The notes below the pieces were generated by a model, which was given only the letters and a program-made list of their open reading frames with translations, was not told the origin of the DNA and did not search any database. The translations under genes were made by a program, and so were the position numbers. DNA of 64,000 nt from contig NZ_SMYZ01000088.1 in the NCBI RefSeq assembly GCF_004919685.1, positions 62,001-126,000 on the forward strand, read 5' to 3'. Below are positions 27,975 to 37,042 of this stretch, one piece after another. Every line of letters starts with the position of its first letter. The stretch's first letter is position 1. Origin of the DNA: Mesorhizobium norvegicum. Lineage in GTDB: Bacteria > Pseudomonadota > Alphaproteobacteria > Rhizobiales > Rhizobiaceae.

Positions 27975-28925
27975 ATGAGCGAAAAAAACGAACCCCGTCC
28001 CCGAGATTTCCTCGGCTATGGCAAGGCTAAGCCGAAGGTGGTTTGGCCTGGCAACGCCGAACTGGCGATCTCCTTCGTCGTCAATCTCGAAGAGGGGGCG
28101 GAGAACGCCTTCGAGGACGGCCAGCCGACGAACGACAAGCTCGGCGAGTTCGTCTCTGCGTTGCCCGACGGCATGCGCGATCTCGCCATGGAGCAGATCC
28201 ATGAATACGGCCTGCGGGTCGGCGTCTGGCGCATTCTCGATCTCTTTGACCGCTACTCCCGCCGCTCGACCTTCTACATGTGCGGTCGCGCGGTTGAGCG
28301 CTCCCCGGAAATTGCCCGCGAGATCGTCGAGCGCGGCCACGAACCAGCATCGCATGGCTATCGCTGGGTCTGCCACGCCCTCTTCAAGGACTACGAGACC
28401 GAGAAGGCGGAATTGCAGAAGGCGGATGAAGCGATAGAGCGCGTGACGGGCGAACGCCCGCTCGGTTTCTACAGTATGTGGGCGCCGAGCCTGAACACAC
28501 GTCGTATCCTGCAGGAACTTGGCTTCGTCTACGATTCGAACGCGTATAACGACGACCTGCCCTACTACGACACCAGTCTGCCGGGTGGCCCGATGCTGAT
28601 CGTCCCCTACGCGCTCGACAGCAACGACTTCAAGTTCATTGCGGGCGATCCGTGGGGCTCCCCTCAGGCCTATTTCGACTACCTGCGCTGTGCGGTCGAG
28701 TTCCTGCTCGACGAGGGCAAGCGAGGCGAACCGAAGATGCTCAATATCGGCCTGCACTTACGCATTGTTGGTCGACCGGCCAGGCTCTGGGCGCTCGAGA
28801 AATTCATGCAGTATCTTCAGGATCTCGGCGATCGCGTCTGGGTGGCGCGTCGGATCGACATCGCACGCCATTGGTTGGCGACCCAGCCGCCCCGCGCCGG
28901 CGTGGCTGACATCCCGAGGACATAG
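27975..28925 (+). CDS. Polysaccharide deacetylase family hydrolase (PuuE/allantoinase-like)
   Basis: This 316-residue NodB-fold protein resembles the PuuE subgroup that acts on cyclic ureides or amides rather than chitin: FVVNLEEGAENAF replaces the classical Asp-Asp motif, RVGVWRILDLFDRY follows, and EPASHGYRWVCH carries the metal His pair. GFYSMWAPSLNTRRIL and YDSNAYNDDLPYY continue the core. There is no signal peptide, so it is cytoplasmic, which argues against a cell-wall role. ATG 27975 is the first with normal length; a TTG at 27951 overlapping the SDR stop is possible. C-N bond hydrolysis is the expected chemistry; the substrate is unknown. Confidence 0.85.
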   Translation: MSEKNEPRPRDFLGYGKAKPKVVWPGNAELAISFVVNLEEGAENAFEDGQPTNDKLGEFVSALPDGMRDLAMEQIHEYGLRVGVWRILDLFDRYSRRSTFYMCGRAVERSPEIAREIVERGHEPASHGYRWVCHALFKDYETEKAELQKADEAIERVTGERPLGFYSMWAPSLNTRRILQELGFVYDSNAYNDDLPYYDTSLPGGPMLIVPYALDSNDFKFIAGDPWGSPQAYFDYLRCAVEFLLDEGKRGEPKMLNIGLHLRIVGRPARLWALEKFMQYLQDLGDRVWVARRIDIARHWLATQPPRAGVADIPRT

Positions 28926-28927
28926 AC

Positions 28928-29977
28928 GTGGTCGCACAACAGAGTTCAAGCAAGAGAATCGCCGTGGTCTCTCTCGGCGGCACCATCACCATGACCGCGC
29001 AAGCCGAAGGTGGCGTCGTCCCCTCGCTTACGAGCAAGGACCTCCTCGCCAGTCTCCAGCCAGCTGTTTCGGGCCTCGAGATCGAGCCGATCACGCTCAG
29101 AAAGGTGGCGGGCGCGCACTTGAGGCCCCAAGATCTCGTTGAACTTGCGCATCATATCGACGGGCTCGCCGCGATGGACTACGCAGGCGTCGTCGTTACG
29201 CAAGGCACCGACACGATCGAAGAGACAGCCTTCGTGCTCGACCTCATCGCAACCCGGACAATGCCGATCGTCGTGACGGGAGCGATGCGTCACGCTGATG
29301 CGCCTGGCGCCGATGGCCCGGCCAACCTGCGCGATGCCATCGCCGTGGCGGCGAGCGGTGACGCCACAAAGGCCGGCGTCACCGTCGCGCTCGATGGGCA
29401 GATCCACGCCGCCCGTTTCGTTCACAAGGCCGGCACATCGAGTGTCGGCGCCTTCCGATCGACTCCGACAGGACCAATCGGCTGGGTGAGTGAAGGCATC
29501 GCAACATTCGCTCTTTGTCCAGTCGCGGGGCTCGCTCGCATTCCTGCCGCACAGCTCGGTCCCTTGCCGAACGTCGTGGCCCTAAAAGCTTCTATGGGCG
29601 AAGAGGGCGATCTCGCGGAGGCGGCGGTGGAGCGTGGGTGCGCTGGCCTCGTCATCGAAGGCATGGGCGCCGGCCACGTGCCGCCGGCTTTCGCCGATCG
29701 TCTCGAAAAGATCGCGACAAAAATCCCGGTCGTGCTCTCGACGCGCGTAACCGGCGGCGAGGTTTTGAGGAGAACCTACGGCTTCGTCGGCTCCGAGATC
29801 GACCTGTTGCGCCGCGGCATCATTCTCGGCGGCTGGCTGCAGACGGCGAAGGCGCGGCTTTTGCTCACGCTGCTACTCGCCGCAGACCATGACCGGACCC
29901 GCATTGCGACCTGTTTTCAGACCTATGGCGGTCTTGCCAATTTATTCGCGCATCAAGCCCATGAAGGAGACCAATAA
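28928..29977 (+). CDS. Asparaginase family amidohydrolase
   Basis: This 349-residue protein starts at GTG 28928, two bases after the deacetylase stop. Both catalytic signatures of bacterial type I/II L-asparaginases are present: VVSLGGTITMTA near the N-terminus (nucleophile Thr) and VVTQGTDTIEETAFVLD (second Thr and Asp), plus VVTGAMRHADAPGADGPANL. No signal peptide is seen, so it is cytoplasmic. In this operon it probably removes ammonia from an amide intermediate rather than only from asparagine. Its stop overlaps the start of the next gene by one base. Confidence 0.9.
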   Translation: MVAQQSSSKRIAVVSLGGTITMTAQAEGGVVPSLTSKDLLASLQPAVSGLEIEPITLRKVAGAHLRPQDLVELAHHIDGLAAMDYAGVVVTQGTDTIEETAFVLDLIATRTMPIVVTGAMRHADAPGADGPANLRDAIAVAASGDATKAGVTVALDGQIHAARFVHKAGTSSVGAFRSTPTGPIGWVSEGIATFALCPVAGLARIPAAQLGPLPNVVALKASMGEEGDLAEAAVERGCAGLVIEGMGAGHVPPAFADRLEKIATKIPVVLSTRVTGGEVLRRTYGFVGSEIDLLRRGIILGGWLQTAKARLLLTLLLAADHDRTRIATCFQTYGGLANLFAHQAHEGDQ

Positions 29978-31428
29978 TGACAGAGGACAATGGTTCCTTC
30001 GACATCTTGTTCCACCGCGCGCTTGTCATCGACGGCACAGGAACTGCGGGAAGGATCGGCGATGTCGCCGTTGCCGGCGACCGCATAGCCGCAGTGGGCG
30101 ATCTCGCAGGCGCCCGCGCTCGGCAGGACATCGACGCCAAAGGTCTGGTGCTGGCGCCGGGCTTCATCGATGTCCACACGCATGATGACGCGCTGGCTAT
30201 CGGCGGCTCGGCCATGGAGCCGAAAGTGACTCAAGGCGTCACGACCGTAGTCACTGGCAATTGCGGCATCAGCCTTGCCCCCCTCGTGCTCGACCGCGCG
30301 CCACCTGCGCCTCTCGATCTGCTCGGAGGACAGCAAAGCTATCGCTACGCGCGGTTTGCCGACTATCTGGCCGAACTCGACGCCCGTCCGCCCGCCATCA
30401 ATGTCGCGCCGATGGTCGGCCACACAACCTTGCGGGTCGCCACCATGGATACGCTCGACCGCCCCGCGGGACGAGAGGAAATCAAGGCGATGAGCCGGCT
30501 CCTCGAAGAGTCGCTGGAGGCCGGTGCCGTCGGGTTTAGCACGGGGCTCTACTACCCGCTCGCTCGGGCCGCTCCGACGGAAGAGGTGATCGAACTGCTC
30601 TCTGTAGTCTCGCGACTGCGCGCCGTCTACACCACGCATATGCGGGACGAAGAGGAAGGGGTCGAGGAATCGCTTCGCGAATCCTTCGACGCCGCTAAGC
30701 GGGCGCGCGTGCCGCTCGTAATTTCGCATCACAAATGCATGGGCATCGAAAATCACGGGCGCAGCGTCTCGACCCTCAAGCTCATCGATCGGGCACGTAC
30801 GACGCAGACGGTAGGTCTTGATGCCTACCCTTATGTCGCCGGTTCAACCGTGCTGATGGCCGCTATGGTCAAGAAATCGTCGCGCGTCCTGATTACTTGG
30901 TCCAAGCCTCATCCCGAGATCCGGGGAGAGGATCTATCTGACATTGCGCGAAAGTGGGGTTGCGGCGTCGAGGACGCGATAGCGCGCCTGGTGCCCGCAG
31001 GGGCGATCTATTTCCACATGAGCGAAGAGGATGTCCGCCGCATTCTTGCCCACCCGGCTAGCATGATCGGCTCGGACGGACTGCCGCATGACGAGCATCC
31101 CCACCCGCGGCTGTGGGGTACGTTTCCACGCGTTCTTGGGCACTATGCCCGTGATCTGCAGCTGTTCTCGCTCGAAGAAGCTGTCCGAAAGATGACCGGT
31201 CTGCCCGCAACAACGTTCAAGCTGAGGGATCGCGGCCTTATCGCCCCGGGAGGCTATGCGGACGTGGTCCTATTCGACGCGACTACGATCGCCGATACCG
31301 CGACGTTCGATGCGCCGGTACAGCAGGCAGCCGGCATCAAAGCCGTGTTCGTGAACGGCACAGCCGCCGTGCTCGACGGCAACGTGGAGCCCGTGCGATC
31401 CGGCCGGGTCTTGCGGCGCGCAGCATAA
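29977..31428 (+). CDS. N-acyl-D-amino-acid deacylase family amidohydrolase
   Basis: This 483-residue amidohydrolase matches the D-aminoacylase/D-glutamate deacylase family: GFIDVHTHDD (metal His pair), TTVVTGNCGIS (the bridging Cys typical of this family in place of a carboxylated Lys), VISHHKCMG (His ligand), and MIGSDGLPHDEHPHPRLWGT (catalytic Asp). The C-terminal ADVVLFDATTIADTATFD is the usual beta-sandwich return. It releases a D-amino acid from an N-acyl form. It is last in the plus-strand run and ends 18 bp from the stop of the convergent LysR gene. Confidence 0.9.
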   Translation: MTEDNGSFDILFHRALVIDGTGTAGRIGDVAVAGDRIAAVGDLAGARARQDIDAKGLVLAPGFIDVHTHDDALAIGGSAMEPKVTQGVTTVVTGNCGISLAPLVLDRAPPAPLDLLGGQQSYRYARFADYLAELDARPPAINVAPMVGHTTLRVATMDTLDRPAGREEIKAMSRLLEESLEAGAVGFSTGLYYPLARAAPTEEVIELLSVVSRLRAVYTTHMRDEEEGVEESLRESFDAAKRARVPLVISHHKCMGIENHGRSVSTLKLIDRARTTQTVGLDAYPYVAGSTVLMAAMVKKSSRVLITWSKPHPEIRGEDLSDIARKWGCGVEDAIARLVPAGAIYFHMSEEDVRRILAHPASMIGSDGLPHDEHPHPRLWGTFPRVLGHYARDLQLFSLEEAVRKMTGLPATTFKLRDRGLIAPGGYADVVLFDATTIADTATFDAPVQQAAGIKAVFVNGTAAVLDGNVEPVRSGRVLRRAA

Positions 31429-31446
31429 GGTTCGTATGAAACCTGC

Positions 31447-32376
31447 TTAGCGGTGCTGCACGCCCGCATCTAGGCTTCGCCACGGGGTGGGGCTGAGCGC
31501 GTCCGACAAATAGCGCAGAAAGAGTGCCGTCCGAGCCGTACGGCCCTCGCGCGCTCCCAGCAGAACGACGATGTCGGCCGAAGCGAGATGATAGTCATTC
31601 AGCACCTGCACGAGGCGCCCTTCCCGAAGATCCTCAGCCACGTCCCATTCGGACCGCATGATGATGCCAAGGCCAGCTATCGCCCAACTGCGAACCACCT
31701 CGCCATCATTGCTGGAGAGGTGCGGATCTATCCGGATCGCGTGCGTATCGCCCGCCGCGCCGGCAAGGCGCCATAGCGTGACATCCTCGTCGTTCTCACG
31801 CAGGGCGACACAATCATGGTCCTTCAAATCCTCGGGCTGCGTCGGCTTCCCACGCTCTGCCAGATAGGACGGCGAGGCGCAAATCAGCCTGTCGTTGGGC
31901 GCAAGCCGGTGGACGATCAGCGAGGAATCCTTGAGTTCGCCAACATGGACAAGGAGATCCCAGCGGTCGTCCCCAAGCCGGACCGGGCTTTCAGACAGCG
32001 TGAGGCTGATGGTCACGTGCGGGTTGTCGGTCCGAAAGGCCGATACTGCGGGTGCGACAAAGCGACGGCCGAACCCGAAGGGAGCGACAACCCGGAGATG
32101 CCCGACGACATCCCCCTTTCGCGCGGCCAGGTCAGCACCGAGTTTCAAGATCTCTTCAACGACCTGGCCTCCCCTTGAAGCAAGGAATTGCCCTTCATCA
32201 GTCAGCCGAAGGTGCCGGGTCGAGCGATCCACGAGGCGAAGTCCAAGCTTGGCTTCGAGCAGGCGAAGCCGTTGCGTCACTGCGGGAGGTGTTACGCCAA
32301 GTTCACGCGCGGCGCCTGCCAGAGTCGAGCTTAGTGACAAGGTGGCGAAAAAGCGCAGGTCCTCGATGGACAACAT
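31447..32376 (-). CDS. LysR family transcriptional regulator
   Basis: This 309-residue protein has an N-terminal HTH (MLSIEDLRFFATLSLSSTLA then TPPAVTQRLRLLEAKLG) and a LysR effector domain. ATG 32376 places the HTH at the standard distance; ATG 32388 and more distal starts are possible. It converges on the amidohydrolase operon and is divergent from the SDR gene at 32572, so it may regulate that SDR, the operon, or both. The gap between the divergent starts is 195 bp. Confidence 0.88.
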   Translation of the reverse strand: MLSIEDLRFFATLSLSSTLAGAARELGVTPPAVTQRLRLLEAKLGLRLVDRSTRHLRLTDEGQFLASRGGQVVEEILKLGADLAARKGDVVGHLRVVAPFGFGRRFVAPAVSAFRTDNPHVTISLTLSESPVRLGDDRWDLLVHVGELKDSSLIVHRLAPNDRLICASPSYLAERGKPTQPEDLKDHDCVALRENDEDVTLWRLAGAAGDTHAIRIDPHLSSNDGEVVRSWAIAGLGIIMRSEWDVAEDLREGRLVQVLNDYHLASADIVVLLGAREGRTARTALFLRYLSDALSPTPWRSLDAGVQHR

Positions 32377-32571
32377 GCAATCACCCATTTTCTGAATTAA
32401 CTCGTACATTAATGCAGAACACAAACATCATTAATAGACCAAGACGCCAAACTGCCTCACAAATTCTTCAAGGGTGCTGCTTGGGCCCGCCGGTTGATGC
32501 TGAATGGCACATCAACGACGGGGACACGCGGTACCACAGGAACAGCAATCAACGGGGTCGATGGAAGCAAT

Positions 32572-33354
32572 ATGCGAGGCTTGACGGGAAAAGTAGCTTT
32601 TGTGACGGGTGGAGCCGCTGGTGTCGGATATGCAGTTGTCGATCGTCTGCTCTCCGAAGGAGCACGAGTGGCGATCGTCGACAAAGACGAAGCTGCGCTG
32701 CTTCGCGCTGCTGCGGCCTTCAAGAGTTGCCTGACATTTGCGGTAGACGTGATGGATGAAGCGCAGGTCCAGGCTGCCGTCGCCGGCACGGTCGCAAATC
32801 TGGGCTCCGTTGACATCCTGGTCAACAATGTTGGCAGGACCCGATACGAAACATTCAATGATCTCGACGTCGAACGGTGGCGAGCAGAACTTGACCTCAA
32901 TCTCACCGCCTCCTACATCGTCGCGCGCACGGTCCTGCCCGGTATGGTCGAAAGAGGGTCCGGCGCGATCGTCAACGTCGCCTCGGTCAACGCCCTATTC
33001 AACGTTGGCAATCCGGCTTACAGCGCGGCCAAGGCAGGATTGCTGCAATTCACACGCCAATTGGCTGTGGACTATGGTCCACGCGGCATTCGTTCGAATG
33101 CGGTTCTGCCTGCCACGATCCGCACGGCAGGCACCTGGGATTGGCGCATCAAGGAGCAACCCGAAGTTCTCGACACACTGCGGAAGTGGTATCCGCTTGG
33201 CCGGATCGCGGAACCCGAGGAAATCGCGTCGGCCATCATCTTCCTGGCGAGTAGCGAGGCATCTTTCGTCAACGGGGCAAGTCTCGTCGTTGACGGCGGC
33301 CTGACAGCGGGAAATGCTCAGATGTCGCGCGAGATCAGCGGGGGCAAAGCTTGA
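32572..33354 (+). CDS. SDR family oxidoreductase
   Basis: This 260-residue short-chain dehydrogenase has the cofactor motif VTGGAAGVGYAVVDRLLSEG, NNVGRTR in place of the usual NNAG, Ser in NVASVN, catalytic YSAAK, and the tail NGASLVVDGGL. It starts at ATG 32572 with GGAAG six bases before it; an upstream Thr-rich extension from 32494 looks like leader sequence. It is divergent from the LysR gene. The substrate is unknown. Confidence 0.88.
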   Translation: MRGLTGKVAFVTGGAAGVGYAVVDRLLSEGARVAIVDKDEAALLRAAAAFKSCLTFAVDVMDEAQVQAAVAGTVANLGSVDILVNNVGRTRYETFNDLDVERWRAELDLNLTASYIVARTVLPGMVERGSGAIVNVASVNALFNVGNPAYSAAKAGLLQFTRQLAVDYGPRGIRSNAVLPATIRTAGTWDWRIKEQPEVLDTLRKWYPLGRIAEPEEIASAIIFLASSEASFVNGASLVVDGGLTAGNAQMSREISGGKA

Positions 33355-33474
33355 TACCCGCCGTGCACAACGGCGCGATGGCGCAAGCTTTTCACTGGCT
33401 CAACGAGGTTGAGTTTGTCGAACGTTTGGATACCCACAAATCGCTTCAAACGCGCATTGCTGGTCTCCATCACT

Positions 33475-33675
33475 ATGGACATCGGGCCGCCGGCGGCACC
33501 GGCAAGGCCGACCCGTACGCTACTCCCTGCTTGCTGAAGCGCGGCCACGATGGGCTCAACCTCGATCTGGTACAGTTCGCCCACGCCGGTGTCAGGACGT
33601 TGATCACCGACAGCGGGCAGGCCTTTAACATGCTATCGATGCGCTTCGACAGCAGCGGGCTCATCCCCGCGCAGC
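33475..33675 (+). pseudogene. Fragment of NAD-dependent epimerase gene (copy of the gene at 44534)
   Basis: About 200 bases match the start of the epimerase gene at 44534-45439 closely (compare 33495-33675 with 44577-44760): GGCACCGGCAAGGCCG, then GAGCGCGGCCACGA-like and CTCAACCTCGATCTGGTAC, and GACAGCGGGCAGGCCTT. The copy lacks the six bases CTCACC and most of the gene, and has no Rossmann TGGTGKAG start, so it cannot work. The 120 bases before it (33355-33474) are of unknown origin. Confidence 0.75.
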
Positions 33676-33684
33676 GGCATCGCT

Positions 33685-34536
33685 GTGGGCGCTGAGCCGG
33701 CCTCTGCGCCCCGCAGGTCGGGCATCCGCGTCATGGGCGAGATGTCCTGGGGAACACATATCTGCGCCTTCTACGAGGCGGAACAGGATCTGCTCGACAC
33801 GAACGCCTCCTATTTCGCGGCTGGCCTGGAGGACAACGAATTCTGCATCTGGGCGGTCTCCGATCCGATCGAAGCAGAGACAGCGAAGGATACGCTACGG
33901 CAGTCCATTCCCGACATCGACGCACGCCTGGCGGCCGGGCAGATGGAGCTGATCCCCGGCACTGACTGGTACCTTCAAGGTGGAGAGTTCGACCTGCAGC
34001 GCATCACCGGCGGCTGGAATGAGAAGCTCAGGGCGGCGTTGGTAAAGGGCTATGCCGGGATGAGGGTAAGCGGCAACGCATTTTGGATAGCGACCAGCCA
34101 TTGGAAAGAGTTTTGCCAGTACGAGCATGAACTCGACCGGTCACTGGCGGGCCAGAAGATGGTCGTGCTGTGCACTTATTCCCTGTCGAAAAGCAGGGCC
34201 GTGGACCTGCTCGATGTTGCGCGCGCCCACCAATTCACCATCACCCGGAGAAAGGGCGAATGGGAGTTTCTGGAGACACCGGAGCTCAAGCACGCCAAGC
34301 AAGAAATCAGGAAGCTGAATGGCGCACTGGATGTTCTCTCAGAGACCGGCCAAGCCGTTTTCACAGCACGCGAGCGTGTTGTGCTCGCCCAGATCGTCAG
34401 GGGTTATTCAAGCAAGGAGATTGCCCGCACCTTGCGAATTGCCCCGCGAACCGTCGAGTTCCACAGGGCCAATCTCCTCAAAAAAACCGGCGCGAGAAGT
34501 ACTGTGGACCTCATGCGCATCGTTCTTGGCGAGTAG
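33685..34536 (+). CDS. MEDS-domain LuxR-type transcriptional regulator
   Basis: This 283-residue protein has an N-terminal MEDS (methanogen/methylotroph DcmR sensory) domain at about residues 18-175, recognised by SWGTHICAFYEAEQDLLD, the EFCIWAVSDPI region and VLCTYSLSKSRAVDLLDVAR. The C-terminal LuxR HTH at about 220-280 contains FTARERVVLAQIVRGYSSKE and APRTVEFHRANLLKKTGARS. The start GTG 33685 is weakly supported; ATG 33733 would still leave the MEDS domain nearly whole. In rhizobia such proteins are orphan regulators, and the signal is not known. It directly follows the epimerase fragment, so its native promoter may have been changed. Confidence 0.82.
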   Translation: MGAEPASAPRRSGIRVMGEMSWGTHICAFYEAEQDLLDTNASYFAAGLEDNEFCIWAVSDPIEAETAKDTLRQSIPDIDARLAAGQMELIPGTDWYLQGGEFDLQRITGGWNEKLRAALVKGYAGMRVSGNAFWIATSHWKEFCQYEHELDRSLAGQKMVVLCTYSLSKSRAVDLLDVARAHQFTITRRKGEWEFLETPELKHAKQEIRKLNGALDVLSETGQAVFTARERVVLAQIVRGYSSKEIARTLRIAPRTVEFHRANLLKKTGARSTVDLMRIVLGE

Positions 34537-35019
34537 GCAGTAAAGAATTGAGGCTAGACAGGTTCTGATTTCTTTCCGGGGCTTCCGCCATCCAAATTTG
34601 AAGCAGTCCGCTTTGTCAGGCCAGATCGAGTTGACACCATGAAATCCCGCCCCGTCTCGCCTAAATCGCACCCATGCTGACCGTCCGGCATACGGATTTA
34701 GCGGCACACGGATATAGTCAACGCCTAGTAAGCTGCAATCTTCGTCCGATGGGTAGATGAAATTGACGTCAACGAATTCCAGAGTCCAGTCCAATCAGCC
34801 TTACAAAGTAATAGATTTCATCGCCAGCCTTTTCTTTCGGAAACTATTTTATTTTAACGGCAGTATAGGTTGGACTCATGCGAAAGAAAAAACACGATCA
34901 CGGAGCGCTAGCGCTGAACAAAAGCCAACTTCAATTATGTCAGCAATCAGTCCAACTATATTGATACCGATTAAACCTTTCTCGCAAGCGCACAACCCTT
35001 CATCGCGGTCGCCCGAGCT
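34537..35019. other. Gene-free stretch between MEDS-LuxR and LOV-EAL genes
   Basis: The stretch is 483 bases between convergent genes. The right part (about 34800-35010) is AT-rich. A minus-strand frame at 34540-34794 gives protein-like sequence, but it would end deep inside the regulator gene and matches nothing I know. No terminator hairpin was identified. Confidence 0.35.
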
Positions 35020-36750
35020 TCAAAATAGCAATTCAAACCCTGCAGCATTGACCGGCCGGCCGAACAGATACCCTTGCCCGAAATCACATTTCATTTTCAC
35101 CAGGAGCGCGCGTTCCTCCTCTGTCTCGATGCCTTCGGCGACCACATGAAATCCGAGTTCTCTTGAAATCCTGATGATCGATTCAACGATGACCCGCTTC
35201 GACCGGCTTTGCGCAAGCCCTTTTACAAAACCGCGATCGATCTTGATTTCTGTGATGGGGAAGTCTTCGAGGTAGCGCAAGTTGGCATAACCGGTGCCAA
35301 AATCGTCTATGGACAGGCCTATGCCCAAGTCGCGCAAATGCTTCATGATCGACAGCATTTCCGCGGAACTGTCGACCATCAAACTCTCGGTGAGCTCAAG
35401 TTTGATCCACGCCGGATCGGCGCCGCTTGCTGAGAGCACGTCGGAGACGAATTTCGGCATGTCGCGAAGCTTGAATTCGATAGGCGAGATATTGAACGAG
35501 AAGGTTATCGGCGTTTTCCGGTCCTTGTTCATGCGCGCGGCATAGTCCGCCACCGCTCGAAAGCCACGAGCGCCGATGTCGAGTATGAGGCCCGTTTCCT
35601 CGGCGTGGCCGATGAATTTGTCCGGCGACTGGGTCCCGAACAGACCATGATGCCAGCGCAATAGGGCCTCGGCGCCGACAATCGCTCCCGTGGCTAGATC
35701 CGCCTGCGGCTGGTAGTGAAAGTGAAACTCGTCATGTTCGAGGGCCTGCTGCATTTCGCTGGTCATGCGCAGGCGGTTGCGGGCGCGCCGATCATCCTCG
35801 GAACTGAACGCGCAGACATCGAGGAAGGCAGACGACTTCGAGCGATGCAAGGCGGCGCCGGCATGGCGAACCAGCGTCATCGCGTCCGCCGTGCGGTTGC
35901 CGACAACATAGCCCATTGCGAAACGTATGCTGATCGTGGCGCCGGCAACGAGATACCGGGGCGCCAGGGACTGCCGCATCATGTCAATTGTCGCCCGGGC
36001 CTCGTCGGCATGCCTAAGCGGCTGGGCGAGCGCGAAATCGTTCGATCCTGTGCGGCAGACCAGTGCGGCGCCGGTACTTGTGAGGCGTCGGGCAATCTGC
36101 ATCAGCACCTGATCGCCAACGTCGTATCCGTAACCTTCGTTGATGTCGTGGAAACGTGCCATGTCGATCTTGGCAAGAAGGATCGGACCTTGCCCGGCAC
36201 GCTGGAGAATGCCGACGTCCTCGACAAAGGCATATCTGTTGAGCACACCGGTTAGCAGATCGGCGCGGGTGCTCTGGGCAATCTGATCGGCAGCGGCCTT
36301 GCCCGCCGTCACGTTGCGGATCAGTCCGGCATAGTGCGTTGGTTCGCCTCCTGTGATGCTGAACGTTGCGAGATGCAGCTCGTTCCAGAAGCAGCTGCCG
36401 TCCTTGCGGTAATTCTTCAACGTGACGGCAACGTCCGAACGGCGAGCGACTGCGTCACGGACAGACTGGATTTCGGGTTGGAGGCGGTCATTGCCTTGGA
36501 GGAAGCGGCAGTTCCTCCCTAGCAGTTCGCCACTTGAATAGCCGGTTATGTCCTGGAAAGCGCGATTGACGTAGACGAGCGCCATGCTCTTTTCGCGCAG
36601 ATCGCTGATGGCCACACCATCCCTCGACAGATCCAGCAGCCTGGCCTTGATCGATTCCGGCAGGTTCGAGCGGAGGTGCTCGTCGCGGGGGTCGGCGGCG
36701 GGGCCGGAGCGGATCAAGCTGCCGAAACCGGCCTTGAAGATCTCTGTCAT
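35020..36750 (-). CDS. LOV-PAS domain, degenerate GGDEF and EAL domain signalling protein
   Basis: This 576-residue protein has an N-terminal PAS domain at about residues 30-140 with the blue-light LOV signature GRNCRFLQG (the Cys forms the flavin adduct), after AFQDITGYSSGELL and before NYRKDGSCFWNELHLA. A GGDEF-like domain at about 160-320 reads GSNDF where GGDEF is needed, so cyclase activity is unlikely. The C-terminal EAL domain from about 330 keeps GAEALLRW, SIDDFGTGYANLRYL and EIKIDRGFVKGL, so c-di-GMP hydrolysis is plausible. No membrane segment is seen. A GTG start at 36780 would add ten residues. Light-controlled c-di-GMP turnover is the expected job. Confidence 0.88.
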   Translation of the reverse strand: MTEIFKAGFGSLIRSGPAADPRDEHLRSNLPESIKARLLDLSRDGVAISDLREKSMALVYVNRAFQDITGYSSGELLGRNCRFLQGNDRLQPEIQSVRDAVARRSDVAVTLKNYRKDGSCFWNELHLATFSITGGEPTHYAGLIRNVTAGKAAADQIAQSTRADLLTGVLNRYAFVEDVGILQRAGQGPILLAKIDMARFHDINEGYGYDVGDQVLMQIARRLTSTGAALVCRTGSNDFALAQPLRHADEARATIDMMRQSLAPRYLVAGATISIRFAMGYVVGNRTADAMTLVRHAGAALHRSKSSAFLDVCAFSSEDDRRARNRLRMTSEMQQALEHDEFHFHYQPQADLATGAIVGAEALLRWHHGLFGTQSPDKFIGHAEETGLILDIGARGFRAVADYAARMNKDRKTPITFSFNISPIEFKLRDMPKFVSDVLSASGADPAWIKLELTESLMVDSSAEMLSIMKHLRDLGIGLSIDDFGTGYANLRYLEDFPITEIKIDRGFVKGLAQSRSKRVIVESIIRISRELGFHVVAEGIETEEERALLVKMKCDFGQGYLFGRPVNAAGFELLF

Positions 36751-37042
36751 GCTGGTGCCACGGCTGTTAGTCTCACCCACGTGCAGAATGTTCCCCCCAT
36801 GAATGGCTGGATGGACGCAAACATTCTACTGGCACGAATACGGGGTACCGCGGCGGACGGCGTTTAGTGAAATTAAGAGCAAAGGGACAAAATAAAGCTG
36901 ATGACCCGGCTGACAGCGTTGGCTTGGGTTGTGACTTCGCTCTCGACCGGCGCAGCAATTGCTCACCCATATCTCTTTGCCGAGGCACAGCTCAATGTCA
37001 GTCTATCGGCAAATCGAACGTAAAAACTACTGAGCTGGATCG
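36751..37042. other. Upstream region of LOV-EAL gene
   Basis: About 290 bases that should contain the LOV-EAL promoter. No gene is visible; small frames here look like chance. Confidence 0.3.

Noticed and set aside
33355..33474. Resemblance of MAQAFHWLN to the cytochrome b561 text LAQAFHWLT
   Set aside because: Only about eight residues agree and the following sequence does not form a membrane helix; probably chance, although a second small fragment cannot be excluded.
34540..34794. Minus-strand protein-like frame
   Set aside because: It would end 130 bases inside the MEDS-LuxR gene, has no clear ribosome site and no recognisable family.
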